Assembly (NCBI GenBank): GCA_018725275.1
Contig: QLUC01000004.1
Coordinates: 1 to 32,549 of the forward strand
Origin: Bacillota bacterium
GTDB taxonomy: Bacteria; Bacillota; UBA994
DNA: 32,549 nt
Direction of reading: 5' to 3'
Shown piece by piece: positions 6,002 to 13,321 of the stretch (the stretch's first letter is position 1; each line of letters begins with the position of its first letter). A program made the position numbers and the translations under genes. The notes under the pieces were generated by a model that ran no database searches, was not told where the DNA came from, and was given only the letters and a program-made list of their open reading frames with translations.

Positions 6002-8386
6002 TTACTCCTGTACGGGTGGCTTGTAAAGGGGTGCGGTAAGGCCTAGGACCTTGGTGAGAAAAACCTGTACAATCTCCGGATCGAACTGCGTACCGGCATA
6101 CTTGTTCATTTCTATGGCCGCCTCCTGCATACTCATGGCTGGGCGATAGGGTCTATCGCTGGTCATGGCATCAAATGCATCAGCCACGGCGATTACCCTC
6201 GCCATAAATGGTACTCCCTCGCCCTGCAACCCCTTGGGGTAACCGTTGCCATCCCACCGCTCATGGTGGGCGATGATGGCGTCGGCTAGGTTCGCAAACT
6301 CGCTGGCGGTGGACAAAATTCTGTAACCCGTTTCGGGATGCTTTTTGATTTCTCGCCACTCGTCCCCTGTCAGCTGACTCACTTTGTCTAGTACGTGCTT
6401 ATCGGTCGCAATCTTGCCGATATCATGGAGCTCGCCCGCACTGGCCAAGGTCTTGACTTGATCATAGCTTAAACCATAGGCGCTGCCAATCTGTTCGCAA
6501 TACTGGCTCACTCGCTGGGCATGCTCCTCCTCGCTCGGACTCTTCACGAGCAAGGCATTCAGAATGGACTTAATTACCAAACTTCTCTTGCTTTGATGCT
6601 CGACAATCTTCTTCTGGTACATATAGGTCTCCGCATCACTAATAACTTGTGAAAACGAACTATCGGCATTGGTCTTGGCGTCCCAACCGATGGATACCGA
6701 AAGATCTAAGTTCCAGACTTTCTGTTGCTCAATACTCTGCTTCAACCTTCGCGCGAGCTTCTCGGCCTCGCTAACGTCAGTCTTAGGCAGGAGTATGACA
6801 AACTCATCCCCGCCGTACCTCGCAACGATTTCGTCACTGCGGCATTCCTCCCGCAACGAGCTGGCCACTTTCTTTATCACTTCATCCCCTACGGCATGGC
6901 CGAAGGCGTCATTAAATAACTTGAGACCGTTCACATCGATGAGCATGATGGTGATGGGGTAGTTTCTCTCACTGTCTAAACGCCTCAACTCCTCCTCGAA
7001 GAAGCGCCGATTGTAAAGCCCGGTGAGATGGTCATGGTAGCTGAGGTACTCGATTTCTTTTTTCTTGGCATGCTTTTCCGTGCTGTCGCGGAAGACTACC
7101 ACCGAACCGACCATTTGCCCACTGGCATTATGAATTGGAGCCGCCGTATCCTCGATTGGCGTTTCACGGCCGTCTTGAGCGATGAGCAGGGTATGGTTGG
7201 CGAGCTCCACGATGGTTTTAGTGGCAAAAACCTCCTCCACCGGGCACTTAGTCGTCTCTCTGGTGTATTCATTGATGATTCTAAATACCGTTTTAAAATC
7301 CAGCCCAACTGCCTCTTCTTGACTCCAGCCGGTAATGCTCTGCGCAATTGGGTTCATAAGTTCGATTTTGCTATCCCGGTCCGTGGTTATGACCCCATCG
7401 CCCACCGAGATGAGCGTGGCATGGAGCTTTTCGTAGTACTCCCTGATCTTTTCTTCGTTAGCCTTAAGCCTATCCACATCGGTTATAATCCCCTCGATGG
7501 CCTCTACCCGGCCACGGGCCCCGTATACAATCTGCCCACGCTCCGCGACCCATTTCTTAGTGCCATCCTTAGTAATGATAAGATATTCCTCGTCAAAGAC
7601 CGTGCCCTGCTCGATAACCATGGTCCATCTTTCGCGCAGATAGGCCCTAAAGGGATGATCAATGAGACTCTCAAAACTCACCACCGCATTGTTGAGCAAT
7701 GCCTGCGGCTCGTAGCCGGTGATTTGGCCACACCCGTCGCTGACATACTGCATAGTCCAGTGCTCGTCGAAGTTGCATCGATAAACCATGCCCGGGATGT
7801 TGGCCACCAGAGTCGCATGCTTGCGCTCGCTCTCACCCAACAAGGCCTGCTCCTTTCGCGACTTCACCACGAGTCGGTATAGTCTAGCGCTGAGCAGGGC
7901 GAATATCGCCACAAAGAACCAGAGCAAGCCTTGATAGTAAGACCGCAGCCTCGCCTGCTCTTCTGCTAACAAGATGGCCGGGGTAATGTCATTGATGATG
8001 GAGTAGAGCATGGGCCTCCCTTCCGCCAGGAAGGGATACGAAAAAACCTCGACCGTTCTATATTCCCCATTCGCTAGGCGGTGCTGAAAAATGAAGTGGT
8101 TTCTTTTTTGCGCAGCGGCCAGCGCCCTTTCGGCCGCTACCTCTTCGGGGGTCATGGTGTTAATTTGCTGGATAGTCATCGACTCGAGCACTACTTGAGG
8201 AAACCCGTAAAAATTTTGCGCCGCGACGTTTGAAAATTCTATATCCCCAGTGGCAACATCAATAACGAGCATGATTGAACCATGCTCGTTAAAAAGCCTA
8301 AAATAGTCCAGAGGCAAGGAAGCCAGAGCAGTGGCTGGCAACAAGGAAATAATCAGGATGGCGGCTAAGAGGCTGAATTTCTTCAA
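6002..8386 (-). CDS. Membrane PAS sensor with GGDEF and HD-GYP domains (cyclic-di-GMP turnover)
   Basis: This is a membrane receptor with both cyclic-di-GMP synthase (GGDEF) and phosphodiesterase (HD-GYP) modules. The order of the 794 residues is: signal peptide (1-22), an outward-facing PAS-like domain (about 27-140), one membrane helix (about 150-172), two cytoplasmic PAS domains (about 185-305 and 315-440), GGDEF (about 445-605, motif RYGGDEF intact) and HD-GYP (about 615-785, with HDIGKI and HHERWDGNGYP). The inhibitory-site position reads RSDE rather than RxxD. Both active-site motifs look intact, so either direction is possible. The start is TTG, 8 nt from GGAGAG. It is transcribed alone or with rnr. 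The signal sensed by the PAS domains is unknown. Confidence 0.94.
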   Translation of the reverse strand: MKKFSLLAAILIISLLPATALASLPLDYFRLFNEHGSIMLVIDVATGDIEFSNVAAQNFYGFPQVVLESMTIQQINTMTPEEVAAERALAAAQKRNHFIFQHRLANGEYRTVEVFSYPFLAEGRPMLYSIINDITPAILLAEEQARLRSYYQGLLWFFVAIFALLSARLYRLVVKSRKEQALLGESERKHATLVANIPGMVYRCNFDEHWTMQYVSDGCGQITGYEPQALLNNAVVSFESLIDHPFRAYLRERWTMVIEQGTVFDEEYLIITKDGTKKWVAERGQIVYGARGRVEAIEGIITDVDRLKANEEKIREYYEKLHATLISVGDGVITTDRDSKIELMNPIAQSITGWSQEEAVGLDFKTVFRIINEYTRETTKCPVEEVFATKTIVELANHTLLIAQDGRETPIEDTAAPIHNASGQMVGSVVVFRDSTEKHAKKKEIEYLSYHDHLTGLYNRRFFEEELRRLDSERNYPITIMLIDVNGLKLFNDAFGHAVGDEVIKKVASSLREECRSDEIVARYGGDEFVILLPKTDVSEAEKLARRLKQSIEQQKVWNLDLSVSIGWDAKTNADSSFSQVISDAETYMYQKKIVEHQSKRSLVIKSILNALLVKSPSEEEHAQRVSQYCEQIGSAYGLSYDQVKTLASAGELHDIGKIATDKHVLDKVSQLTGDEWREIKKHPETGYRILSTASEFANLADAIIAHHERWDGNGYPKGLQGEGVPFMARVIAVADAFDAMTSDRPYRPAMSMQEAAIEMNKYAGTQFDPEIVQVFLTKVLGLTAPLYKPPVQE

Positions 8387-8470
8387 GATGCACTCTCTCC
8401 AATATAGTTATAGTAGACATATGACTCTAGCAGGCTATATCTCTGCCAAGTTGTCACCCAAATTAGTATT

Positions 8471-8499
8471 ACTATATCACAACAAAGGCATTGCACCAA
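8471..8499 (-). promoter_or_regulatory. Candidate SigA promoter of the GGDEF/HD-GYP gene
   Basis: On the minus strand TTGGTG (8494-8499) and TATAGT (8471-8476) are 17 nt apart, roughly 85 nt upstream of the TTG start. The match is good but not perfect. The surrounding 130-nt gap holds no coding sequence. Confidence 0.5.
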
Positions 8500-8512
8500 C
8501 AATTTCTACACC

Positions 8513-8536
8513 GCGGAGCAACGGCTGTTACTCCGC
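8513..8536 (-). terminator. Hairpin at the rnr stop codon
   Basis: The minus-strand transcript forms GCGGAGTAAC-AGCC-GTTGCTCCGC, a 10-bp stem with one G-U pair and a tetraloop, enclosing the rnr stop codon. No U-run follows, so it may protect the 3' end or terminate only weakly. Confidence 0.45.
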
Positions 8537-10657
8537 TTCTACCAAGGAAAAATCTATGGTTGATTCTTCCACGTTGACCTTCTCCACCTTGACCAGCACC
8601 ATGTCGCCCAAGCGATAGCGCTTCTTGGTGCGTCGCCCGATGAGGGCATAGTTTTCGGCATCGAGGAGGTAGTAATCGTCGTGGAGAGCGGAGACATGCA
8701 CCAGACCCTCAACCGTGTTCGGTAGCTCCACAAAGAAACCAAAAGAAACGGTGCCGGAAATCATGCCTTGAAAGGTCTCGCCCACTTTATCGGCCATGAA
8801 CTCGGCTTTCTTTAGGCCATCCACAGCGCGCTCAGCCTCAGTGGCGAGGTTTTCTCTGGCGGAGGAGTGCCGTGCGGCCCTATCGACCACCTCTGTGAGC
8901 ACCGGATGACGCTGCTTCGCGAGCTGGCCGACTCTTAAAACCTCTTTGATAATACGATGGATTAGTAAGTCCGGGTAGCGCCTGATGGGCGAGGTGAAGT
9001 GGCAGTAGTACTTGGCTGCCAGACCAAAGTGCCCCGAGCACTGCGGGCTGTAACGGGCGCGCATCATAGCGCGAAGCAGCACACGGTTGATGAGCTTTTC
9101 TTCGGGTCGTCCCACGAGGTCTTGCATGACCTGGCGAAAAGACTGGGGATGTATCGGCCCCCGCGGGGTCTTGATGCGCAAGCCAAAATTATTGAGCAGC
9201 AAATTGAGGTCCTCTATTTTTTCTGACAGGGGCTCTTCGTGCACTCGGTAGACAAAGGGCACTTCCATCGCAAAAAAGCGCTCGGCGATAGTTTCGTTCG
9301 CGGCCAGCATGAACTCCTCAATGATGCTGTCGGCGACTGTCGGGTTCCGCTGGGCAATGTCGATGGCCTTACCTTGACTGTCTAGGGTGATTTTGGCTTC
9401 GGACAATTCAAAGTTGATGGCGCCGCGTCTGGCGCGCTTGGCGAGGAGTACCTGGCGCAGAGCTGCCATGTGCTCTACATGGGTGAGTTGCGCGGCGTAC
9501 CGCGTGCGAAGCTCCGGGTCGCCCTCGAGTAATGAATTGACCTCCGTGTAGGTAAACCTCTCGCACGTCCTAATGACGCTCTCAAAAAGGTCCTGACGGA
9601 CTACCTGTCCGCTAGGGTCAATTTCCATCTCTAGGCTGAGAGCAAGGCGATCTACCCGCGGGTGCAGGCTACAGATGCCATTAGAGAGCTCCGGGGGTAA
9701 CATCGGTATAACTTGATTGAGCAGGTAAATACTCGTGCCGCGCCAGAAAGCCTCGCGATCGAGAGCGGTGTTTTCGGGCACATAATGAGCCACGTCGGCG
9801 ATATGGACCCCCAGGCGGTAGTTGCCATTCTCGAGTAGCTCAACTTCTACGGCGTCGTCAAGGTCTTTGGCATCGGCGCCATCGATGGTCACTATGTTGT
9901 TCCCACGCAAATCGCGCCTACCCACGATGTCTTGCTCGCAGATCTCGAGGTTACGCCCGTGGAGTTCTGCTACGACCTCGCCGGGAAATTCGCGCGGCAA
10001 GTTAAGTTGCCTAGCCACGGCCGATATAGCAACCGAAGGTGCCGTGGCTACACCCAAAATTTCGATAACTTCGCCCTCAGGGCCATGCCGCCGCACCGGC
10101 CAGCGCATTATGCGGACCACAACCTTGTCGCCATCCTGCGCCTGCATAGTCTTGCCTTTGGGAATCAAAATATCGACTTGTAAGCGCTTCTCGTCCGGTT
10201 TGACAAAGCCCATTTCTCCATTAAACCCGCTGAAATTGCCGACAATATGGTCGTTCCCCCGGCTGAGGACACGGATGATCTCCCCCTCGGCCCGGCGATC
10301 GGCCGTAGGCTTCTGTAACAGTCGCGCCACCACCCGATCATTGTGCAGGGCATCGCCTAGGGCGTGGCTCGGGATGTAGACATCACCTTCTTTGCCGCCA
10401 TTTTGCGGTATCACAAAGCCATAGCCTTGTTTTTGCATCGCTAGTTGTCCGACCACTAGGTTCATCTGCTCCGGCAAACCGTAGCGGTTGTAGCGCGTCT
10501 TTATGATGAAGCCTTCCTGTTCTAAATGCGCAACTACTTCCTTCCATGGCGCATCCCCACCGTGCTCCTCGGCCAGCGCGGCCACTAACTCCCCCTCGGT
10601 CATGGGTTTATATATTCTTTGCTTCATGAACCCGAGTATTTTTTCTTGGTCTTGCAT
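8528..10657 (-). CDS. rnr: Ribonuclease R (3'-5' exoribonuclease)
   Basis: RNase R degrades structured RNA processively from the 3' end. It takes part in mRNA and rRNA quality control and in removal of mRNAs released by tmRNA. The protein has an N-terminal winged helix (MTEGELVAALAEEHGG...), cold-shock/OB domains, an RNB catalytic domain with the metal-binding block IDGADAKDLDDAVEVE and the segment GVHIADVAHYV, and a C-terminal S1 domain (VGETFQGMISGTVSFGFFVELPN) ending without the long basic tail of some homologues. About 709 residues is the normal length. The GTG in the track (10666) is 2 nt from GGGAG. The ATG at 10657 is better spaced. In many Bacillota rnr lies between secG and smpB, but here it has been separated from both. 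Confidence 0.97.
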   Translation of the reverse strand: MQDQEKILGFMKQRIYKPMTEGELVAALAEEHGGDAPWKEVVAHLEQEGFIIKTRYNRYGLPEQMNLVVGQLAMQKQGYGFVIPQNGGKEGDVYIPSHALGDALHNDRVVARLLQKPTADRRAEGEIIRVLSRGNDHIVGNFSGFNGEMGFVKPDEKRLQVDILIPKGKTMQAQDGDKVVVRIMRWPVRRHGPEGEVIEILGVATAPSVAISAVARQLNLPREFPGEVVAELHGRNLEICEQDIVGRRDLRGNNIVTIDGADAKDLDDAVEVELLENGNYRLGVHIADVAHYVPENTALDREAFWRGTSIYLLNQVIPMLPPELSNGICSLHPRVDRLALSLEMEIDPSGQVVRQDLFESVIRTCERFTYTEVNSLLEGDPELRTRYAAQLTHVEHMAALRQVLLAKRARRGAINFELSEAKITLDSQGKAIDIAQRNPTVADSIIEEFMLAANETIAERFFAMEVPFVYRVHEEPLSEKIEDLNLLLNNFGLRIKTPRGPIHPQSFRQVMQDLVGRPEEKLINRVLLRAMMRARYSPQCSGHFGLAAKYYCHFTSPIRRYPDLLIHRIIKEVLRVGQLAKQRHPVLTEVVDRAARHSSARENLATEAERAVDGLKKAEFMADKVGETFQGMISGTVSFGFFVELPNTVEGLVHVSALHDDYYLLDAENYALIGRRTKKRYRLGDMVLVKVEKVNVEESTIDFSLVEAE

Positions 10658-10716
10658 CTTAATCACTGCTCCCTTCGCCCTCGTTCTTATTATGTGCTGA
10701 GATCCCCATAGTCATT

Positions 10717-12024
10717 TTAGGCGATATAACTAGCCAAAGCTCGGGCGAGGACCGCAGCTAAGACCTTTTTGTTGTGCTCTTTTAGGTCGTCGGCAAATTT
10801 GTCCAGCCCGACAACGAAAATGAAGAAGTAAAGAGGAATTTCGCGGCTCGCCTTTAACTCCAACAATGTCTCCTGCCAAGCAAAAAGAGCTTCCTCGCGT
10901 TCTTCGCTTTTTGCGAGACAAATCTTGAGCAAGTGGCGCAGGGGTTTGAAGGTAGCGGTAACTGGGGGCAGTGTCTTGCTCACGGTTCGGGTCGCCAAAC
11001 AACGAAGCCAGTAAAGCACTAGATGCAAGTCCTCGTTCTCGCTCTCACTCGACAAGGCCTCAAGAAAGGTGCGCAAATCCTCATCTTTCGCCCACCTGGC
11101 CAGACCACATTGCAAGATTACCACGGGGTCACGCACCGCGATCGGCATCGGCAGGGAAATTTCGGCTCCTGCTCTCCCCTCGGCTCGTGCCACCGCAAAG
11201 CGGGCGAACTCGCGGGTCAGCTCAGCCCTTTCCGCCAGCGCTGAGTTACTGACCTGTGCGGCGAGAAACTCTACTTCATGGGCCGCGGCCACGAGCTTTG
11301 CTAGGCTGCCTTGCTTGGTCGCTGTGCGCAACATGTTGTGGCCTAAAGTTTCCCATTTGATGTCCATGTCCTCTTGGCAGGCCCGGTACTTAACCGCAAG
11401 AAAAATGGCCCGGCGATGCATTTTCATGGCTTGGTCATAATCCTGCTCTAGGTGAGCGGCAATAGCTAGGTAACGATAACATTCTAAGCAAAGCAAAAGA
11501 TACTTCTGTGGTCGGGCCGCTACCCGCTTTTGCAGGGTGCGCTGAGCAAAACGCAAAAACTTTTGCGCAAGGTCCGCCTGACCTAGCAGACAAGCGCTCT
11601 TGCCGGCAAGTAACTTGGCCTGTGCTAAGGCCATTGGCTGGAGATCATCACCGTGTAAGGCGAGTAGGTGCGTGAGCACCGCCAAGCTGCCGCGGTAATC
11701 CCCGCCCAAAAAGTGCCGCTCCGCCAGCACCACTTGTTCAACAGCCCGGGTCGGCATATCAGGCAGTGGTCTGCCTGTGTATCCCCCGAGAGGTTCAGAT
11801 TCATCCACCGCGGGCCGAGGCGAGTAGAGTCTGCTGGGATGGGCGTGCAGAAGCAAGGATAGACCCTCGATGACCTGCTCCTTGGTGCTCTGCGGCTCGC
11901 TGTCGCCGAGAATGGTCGTGAGATACTGCTTGGACGTACCGAGGAGGCGTGCCGCCTCCGCCACGGTCATATTGTTCTCGGCGAGCAAGGCTCGCACATT
12001 CCCTACCCACGTTGCCTTAAACAA
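10717..12024 (-). CDS. XRE-type DNA-binding protein with a long helical (TPR-like) C-terminal region
   Basis: This is a probable transcriptional regulator of unknown target. The N-terminus holds a Cro/C1-type helix-turn-helix (VRALLAENNMTVAEAARLLGTSKQYLTTILGD). The remaining roughly 370 residues are Ala/Leu-rich helices of TPR character (for example EQVVLAERHFLGGDYRGSLAVLTHLLALHG), as in signal-responsive regulators of the Rap/PlcR/Rgg type. The track start is ATG at 12051, for which I see no ribosome-binding site and which lies close to the predicted transcription start. TTG at 12024, 7 nt after GAGGGGGG, fits better. It is divergent from the small anchored protein gene at 12126 and upstream of rnr. 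No enzyme domain is seen. Confidence 0.78.
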   Translation of the reverse strand: MFKATWVGNVRALLAENNMTVAEAARLLGTSKQYLTTILGDSEPQSTKEQVIEGLSLLLHAHPSRLYSPRPAVDESEPLGGYTGRPLPDMPTRAVEQVVLAERHFLGGDYRGSLAVLTHLLALHGDDLQPMALAQAKLLAGKSACLLGQADLAQKFLRFAQRTLQKRVAARPQKYLLLCLECYRYLAIAAHLEQDYDQAMKMHRRAIFLAVKYRACQEDMDIKWETLGHNMLRTATKQGSLAKLVAAAHEVEFLAAQVSNSALAERAELTREFARFAVARAEGRAGAEISLPMPIAVRDPVVILQCGLARWAKDEDLRTFLEALSSESENEDLHLVLYWLRCLATRTVSKTLPPVTATFKPLRHLLKICLAKSEEREEALFAWQETLLELKASREIPLYFFIFVVGLDKFADDLKEHNKKVLAAVLARALASYIA

Positions 12025-12066
12025 ATACCCGCCCCCCTCGCCGTAGAGCATCTCGCCGTGGCATGG

Positions 12067-12095
12067 AACATATAGCTGTTTCTCCCGTCTAACAA
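12067..12095 (-). promoter_or_regulatory. Candidate promoter of the XRE/TPR regulator
   Basis: Minus-strand TTGTTA (12090-12095) and TATGTT (12067-12072) are separated by 17 nt in the divergent intergenic region. The match is moderate. No convincing promoter for the plus-strand gene at 12126 could be picked out. Confidence 0.4.
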
Positions 12096-12125
12096 ATTGA
12101 AACCAGAATGAAGGGAGAAAGATTC

Positions 12126-12611
12126 ATGAAACGCATTTTAATCCTCACCCTAATCCTCACCTTGCTCGCTCTACCGGCTTCAGGTATGCTGAAAATTCTT
12201 GATCCCGCTATCGCCGCGGAATTAGAGCTCATCGCCCGCACCCATGTTGCTACCGAGAGGAACATCCCCCTCGCCCAAGTCGTAGTTGCTGACCCTTGGT
12301 TGCTTGAACTGCGGGGCCTCGAAATGGAGGTCTATGTGATCCCCCTCGTCATCCGCGAAGAGAAAGTCACCGCCTATGTCCGCGTCAAGGATAAGGCCAT
12401 CCTCACTGAGAAGGAAGTTGATACGCTGAAGGGCGAAGAGGCCGCATTAATGACCAAGAGCGACCGAGCCTTTATTACCACCCTAGCCGCAGCCGAAGTC
12501 GCTGTCCCCACCGAAACGCCCACCAGCATGCTCCCCTATGCCTTAGCCGGCGGACTCGCCACCGTGGCCCTAGGAGCCGGTCTCATCATCGTCAAACGCA
12601 AAAAGCGCTAA
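12126..12611 (+). CDS. Exported protein with C-terminal membrane anchor, function unknown
   Basis: I do not recognise this family. The 161-residue product has a signal peptide (MKRILILTLILTLLALPASG), an outward domain of about 110 residues with alternating strands (MEVYVIPLVIREEKVTAYVRVK), and a Thr/Pro-rich linker. The C-terminus is a hydrophobic helix and KRKKR. This tail has the layout of a sortase signal, but the expected LPXTG box reads LPYALAG, so plain membrane anchoring is more likely. The ATG at 12126 has GGAG 8 nt upstream. The track ATG at 12108 precedes that site and is rejected. It is divergent from the XRE/TPR regulator, which may control it. A 19-bp inverted repeat follows. Confidence 0.8.
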   Translation: MKRILILTLILTLLALPASGMLKILDPAIAAELELIARTHVATERNIPLAQVVVADPWLLELRGLEMEVYVIPLVIREEKVTAYVRVKDKAILTEKEVDTLKGEEAALMTKSDRAFITTLAAAEVAVPTETPTSMLPYALAGGLATVALGAGLIIVKRKKR

Positions 12612-12630
12612 TTGACCGCTCACTCTCAGT

Positions 12631-12675
12631 ATAACCGAAGGGCTGCCCCAAGCACAGGGGCAGCCCTTCGGTTAT
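12631..12675. terminator. Large perfect inverted repeat between convergent genes
   Basis: The two 19-nt arms, ATAACCGAAGGGCTGCCCC and its exact complement, flank a 7-nt loop (12650-12656). It lies between the plus-strand anchored-protein gene and the minus-strand HD gene, and overlaps the latter's TAA stop. Neither side has a U-run. It probably serves as a two-way transcription barrier or 3'-end stabiliser. Confidence 0.65.
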
Positions 12676-13223
12676 AGCCCTAGCTCTTCCGCCCGCGGCT
12701 GCATGGCCATGAGGGCAAGAGAGACAAACTCGGCAAGAGAAAGGCCGATCTCGCGGCAAGCGGCAATGGTCTCACGGTTCGCTCCGCGCGCAAAGCTCTT
12801 CTCGTGGTAACGGTTTAAAACAAAGTCGGTATCGATGGCGGAGAGCTTCTTGGTAGGGTGAATGAGCGCTCCGGCGACTATGAGCCCGGTCACGGGGTCA
12901 CTACAGTACAGGGCCTTCTCTAACATGCTGTCGCGGGGCAGGCCATGACATTCATTATGGGCACGCACGGCGTTCACCACCGAGCTTGGCAAGCCATAGT
13001 CCGCCAACATCTCAGCCCCCATCAGGCTATGGACCGCGGGTTTATCCGCCGTTAGGTCATAATCGATGTCATGCAGTAGGCCAGTCAAACGCCAAAGGGC
13101 GACATCTTCGCCAAAGCGCGCCGCCAACTCACCCATGACCATTTCCACAGCCAGCATGTGCTTTTGCAAATTCTTGTTCTTGACATGTCTCTTTACCAAA
13201 TCAAGGGCCGCACTACGCTCCAC
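12672..13223 (-). CDS. HD-domain phosphohydrolase (HDIG family)
   Basis: This is a predicted cytoplasmic metal-dependent phosphohydrolase of unspecified substrate. The short protein (about 183 residues) is a single HD domain: an early conserved His (NLQKHMLAVEMVM), the paired HD in LLHDIDYDLT, and further His residues at PAVHSLMGAE and VRAHNECHG. This is the arrangement of HDIG proteins. The track begins at TTG (13241). GGAGG stands 7 nt before the GTG at 13223, which I take as the start. The gene begins immediately after the hppA terminator, with no room for its own promoter, so expression may depend on read-through. Related proteins hydrolyse nucleotides or cyclic dinucleotides, but nothing here fixes that. 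Confidence 0.88.
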   Translation of the reverse strand: MERSAALDLVKRHVKNKNLQKHMLAVEMVMGELAARFGEDVALWRLTGLLHDIDYDLTADKPAVHSLMGAEMLADYGLPSSVVNAVRAHNECHGLPRDSMLEKALYCSDPVTGLIVAGALIHPTKKLSAIDTDFVLNRYHEKSFARGANRETIAACREIGLSLAEFVSLALMAMQPRAEELGL

Positions 13224-13239
13224 AAAAGCTCCTCCTCCC

Positions 13240-13284
13240 AAGTAAGAAGGGCGGCTGGCAGCAGTACAACGCTACCAACCGCCC
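13240..13284 (-). terminator. Intrinsic terminator after hppA
   Basis: The minus-strand RNA forms GGGCGGTTGGTAGC / GCTGCCAGCCGCCC, a 14-bp stem with two G-U pairs and an 8-nt loop. UUCUUACUU follows. The U-tract ends 3 nt before the GGAGGAGG ribosome-binding site of the downstream HD gene. Confidence 0.75.
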
Positions 13285-13295
13285 ATGAGTGGTTA

Positions 13296-13317
13296 ATATG
13301 GGGAACCGTCCCCGTGG
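13296..13317. repeat. REP-like palindrome with a GGGGACGGTTCCCC core
   Basis: Between hppA and its terminator, GGGGA-ACCG-TCCCC (13300-13313) forms a 5-bp stem with a 4-nt loop. On the minus strand it reads GGGGACGGTTCCCC. From memory, GGGGACGGTTC-type repeats are scattered in many Clostridia genomes and linked to IS200-like REP transposases. Only one copy was noticed in this window, so the assignment is tentative. Confidence 0.4.
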
Positions 13318-13321
13318 TCGT

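Noticed and set aside
7028-7882. 284-residue plus-strand ORF
   Set aside because: It is antisense to the PAS/GGDEF/HD-GYP gene, which has clear domain motifs. The translated antisense product shows no family pattern.
9822-10379. 185-residue plus-strand ORF
   Set aside because: It is a shadow of rnr on the other strand, Ser/Arg-rich low-information translation typical of antisense frames.
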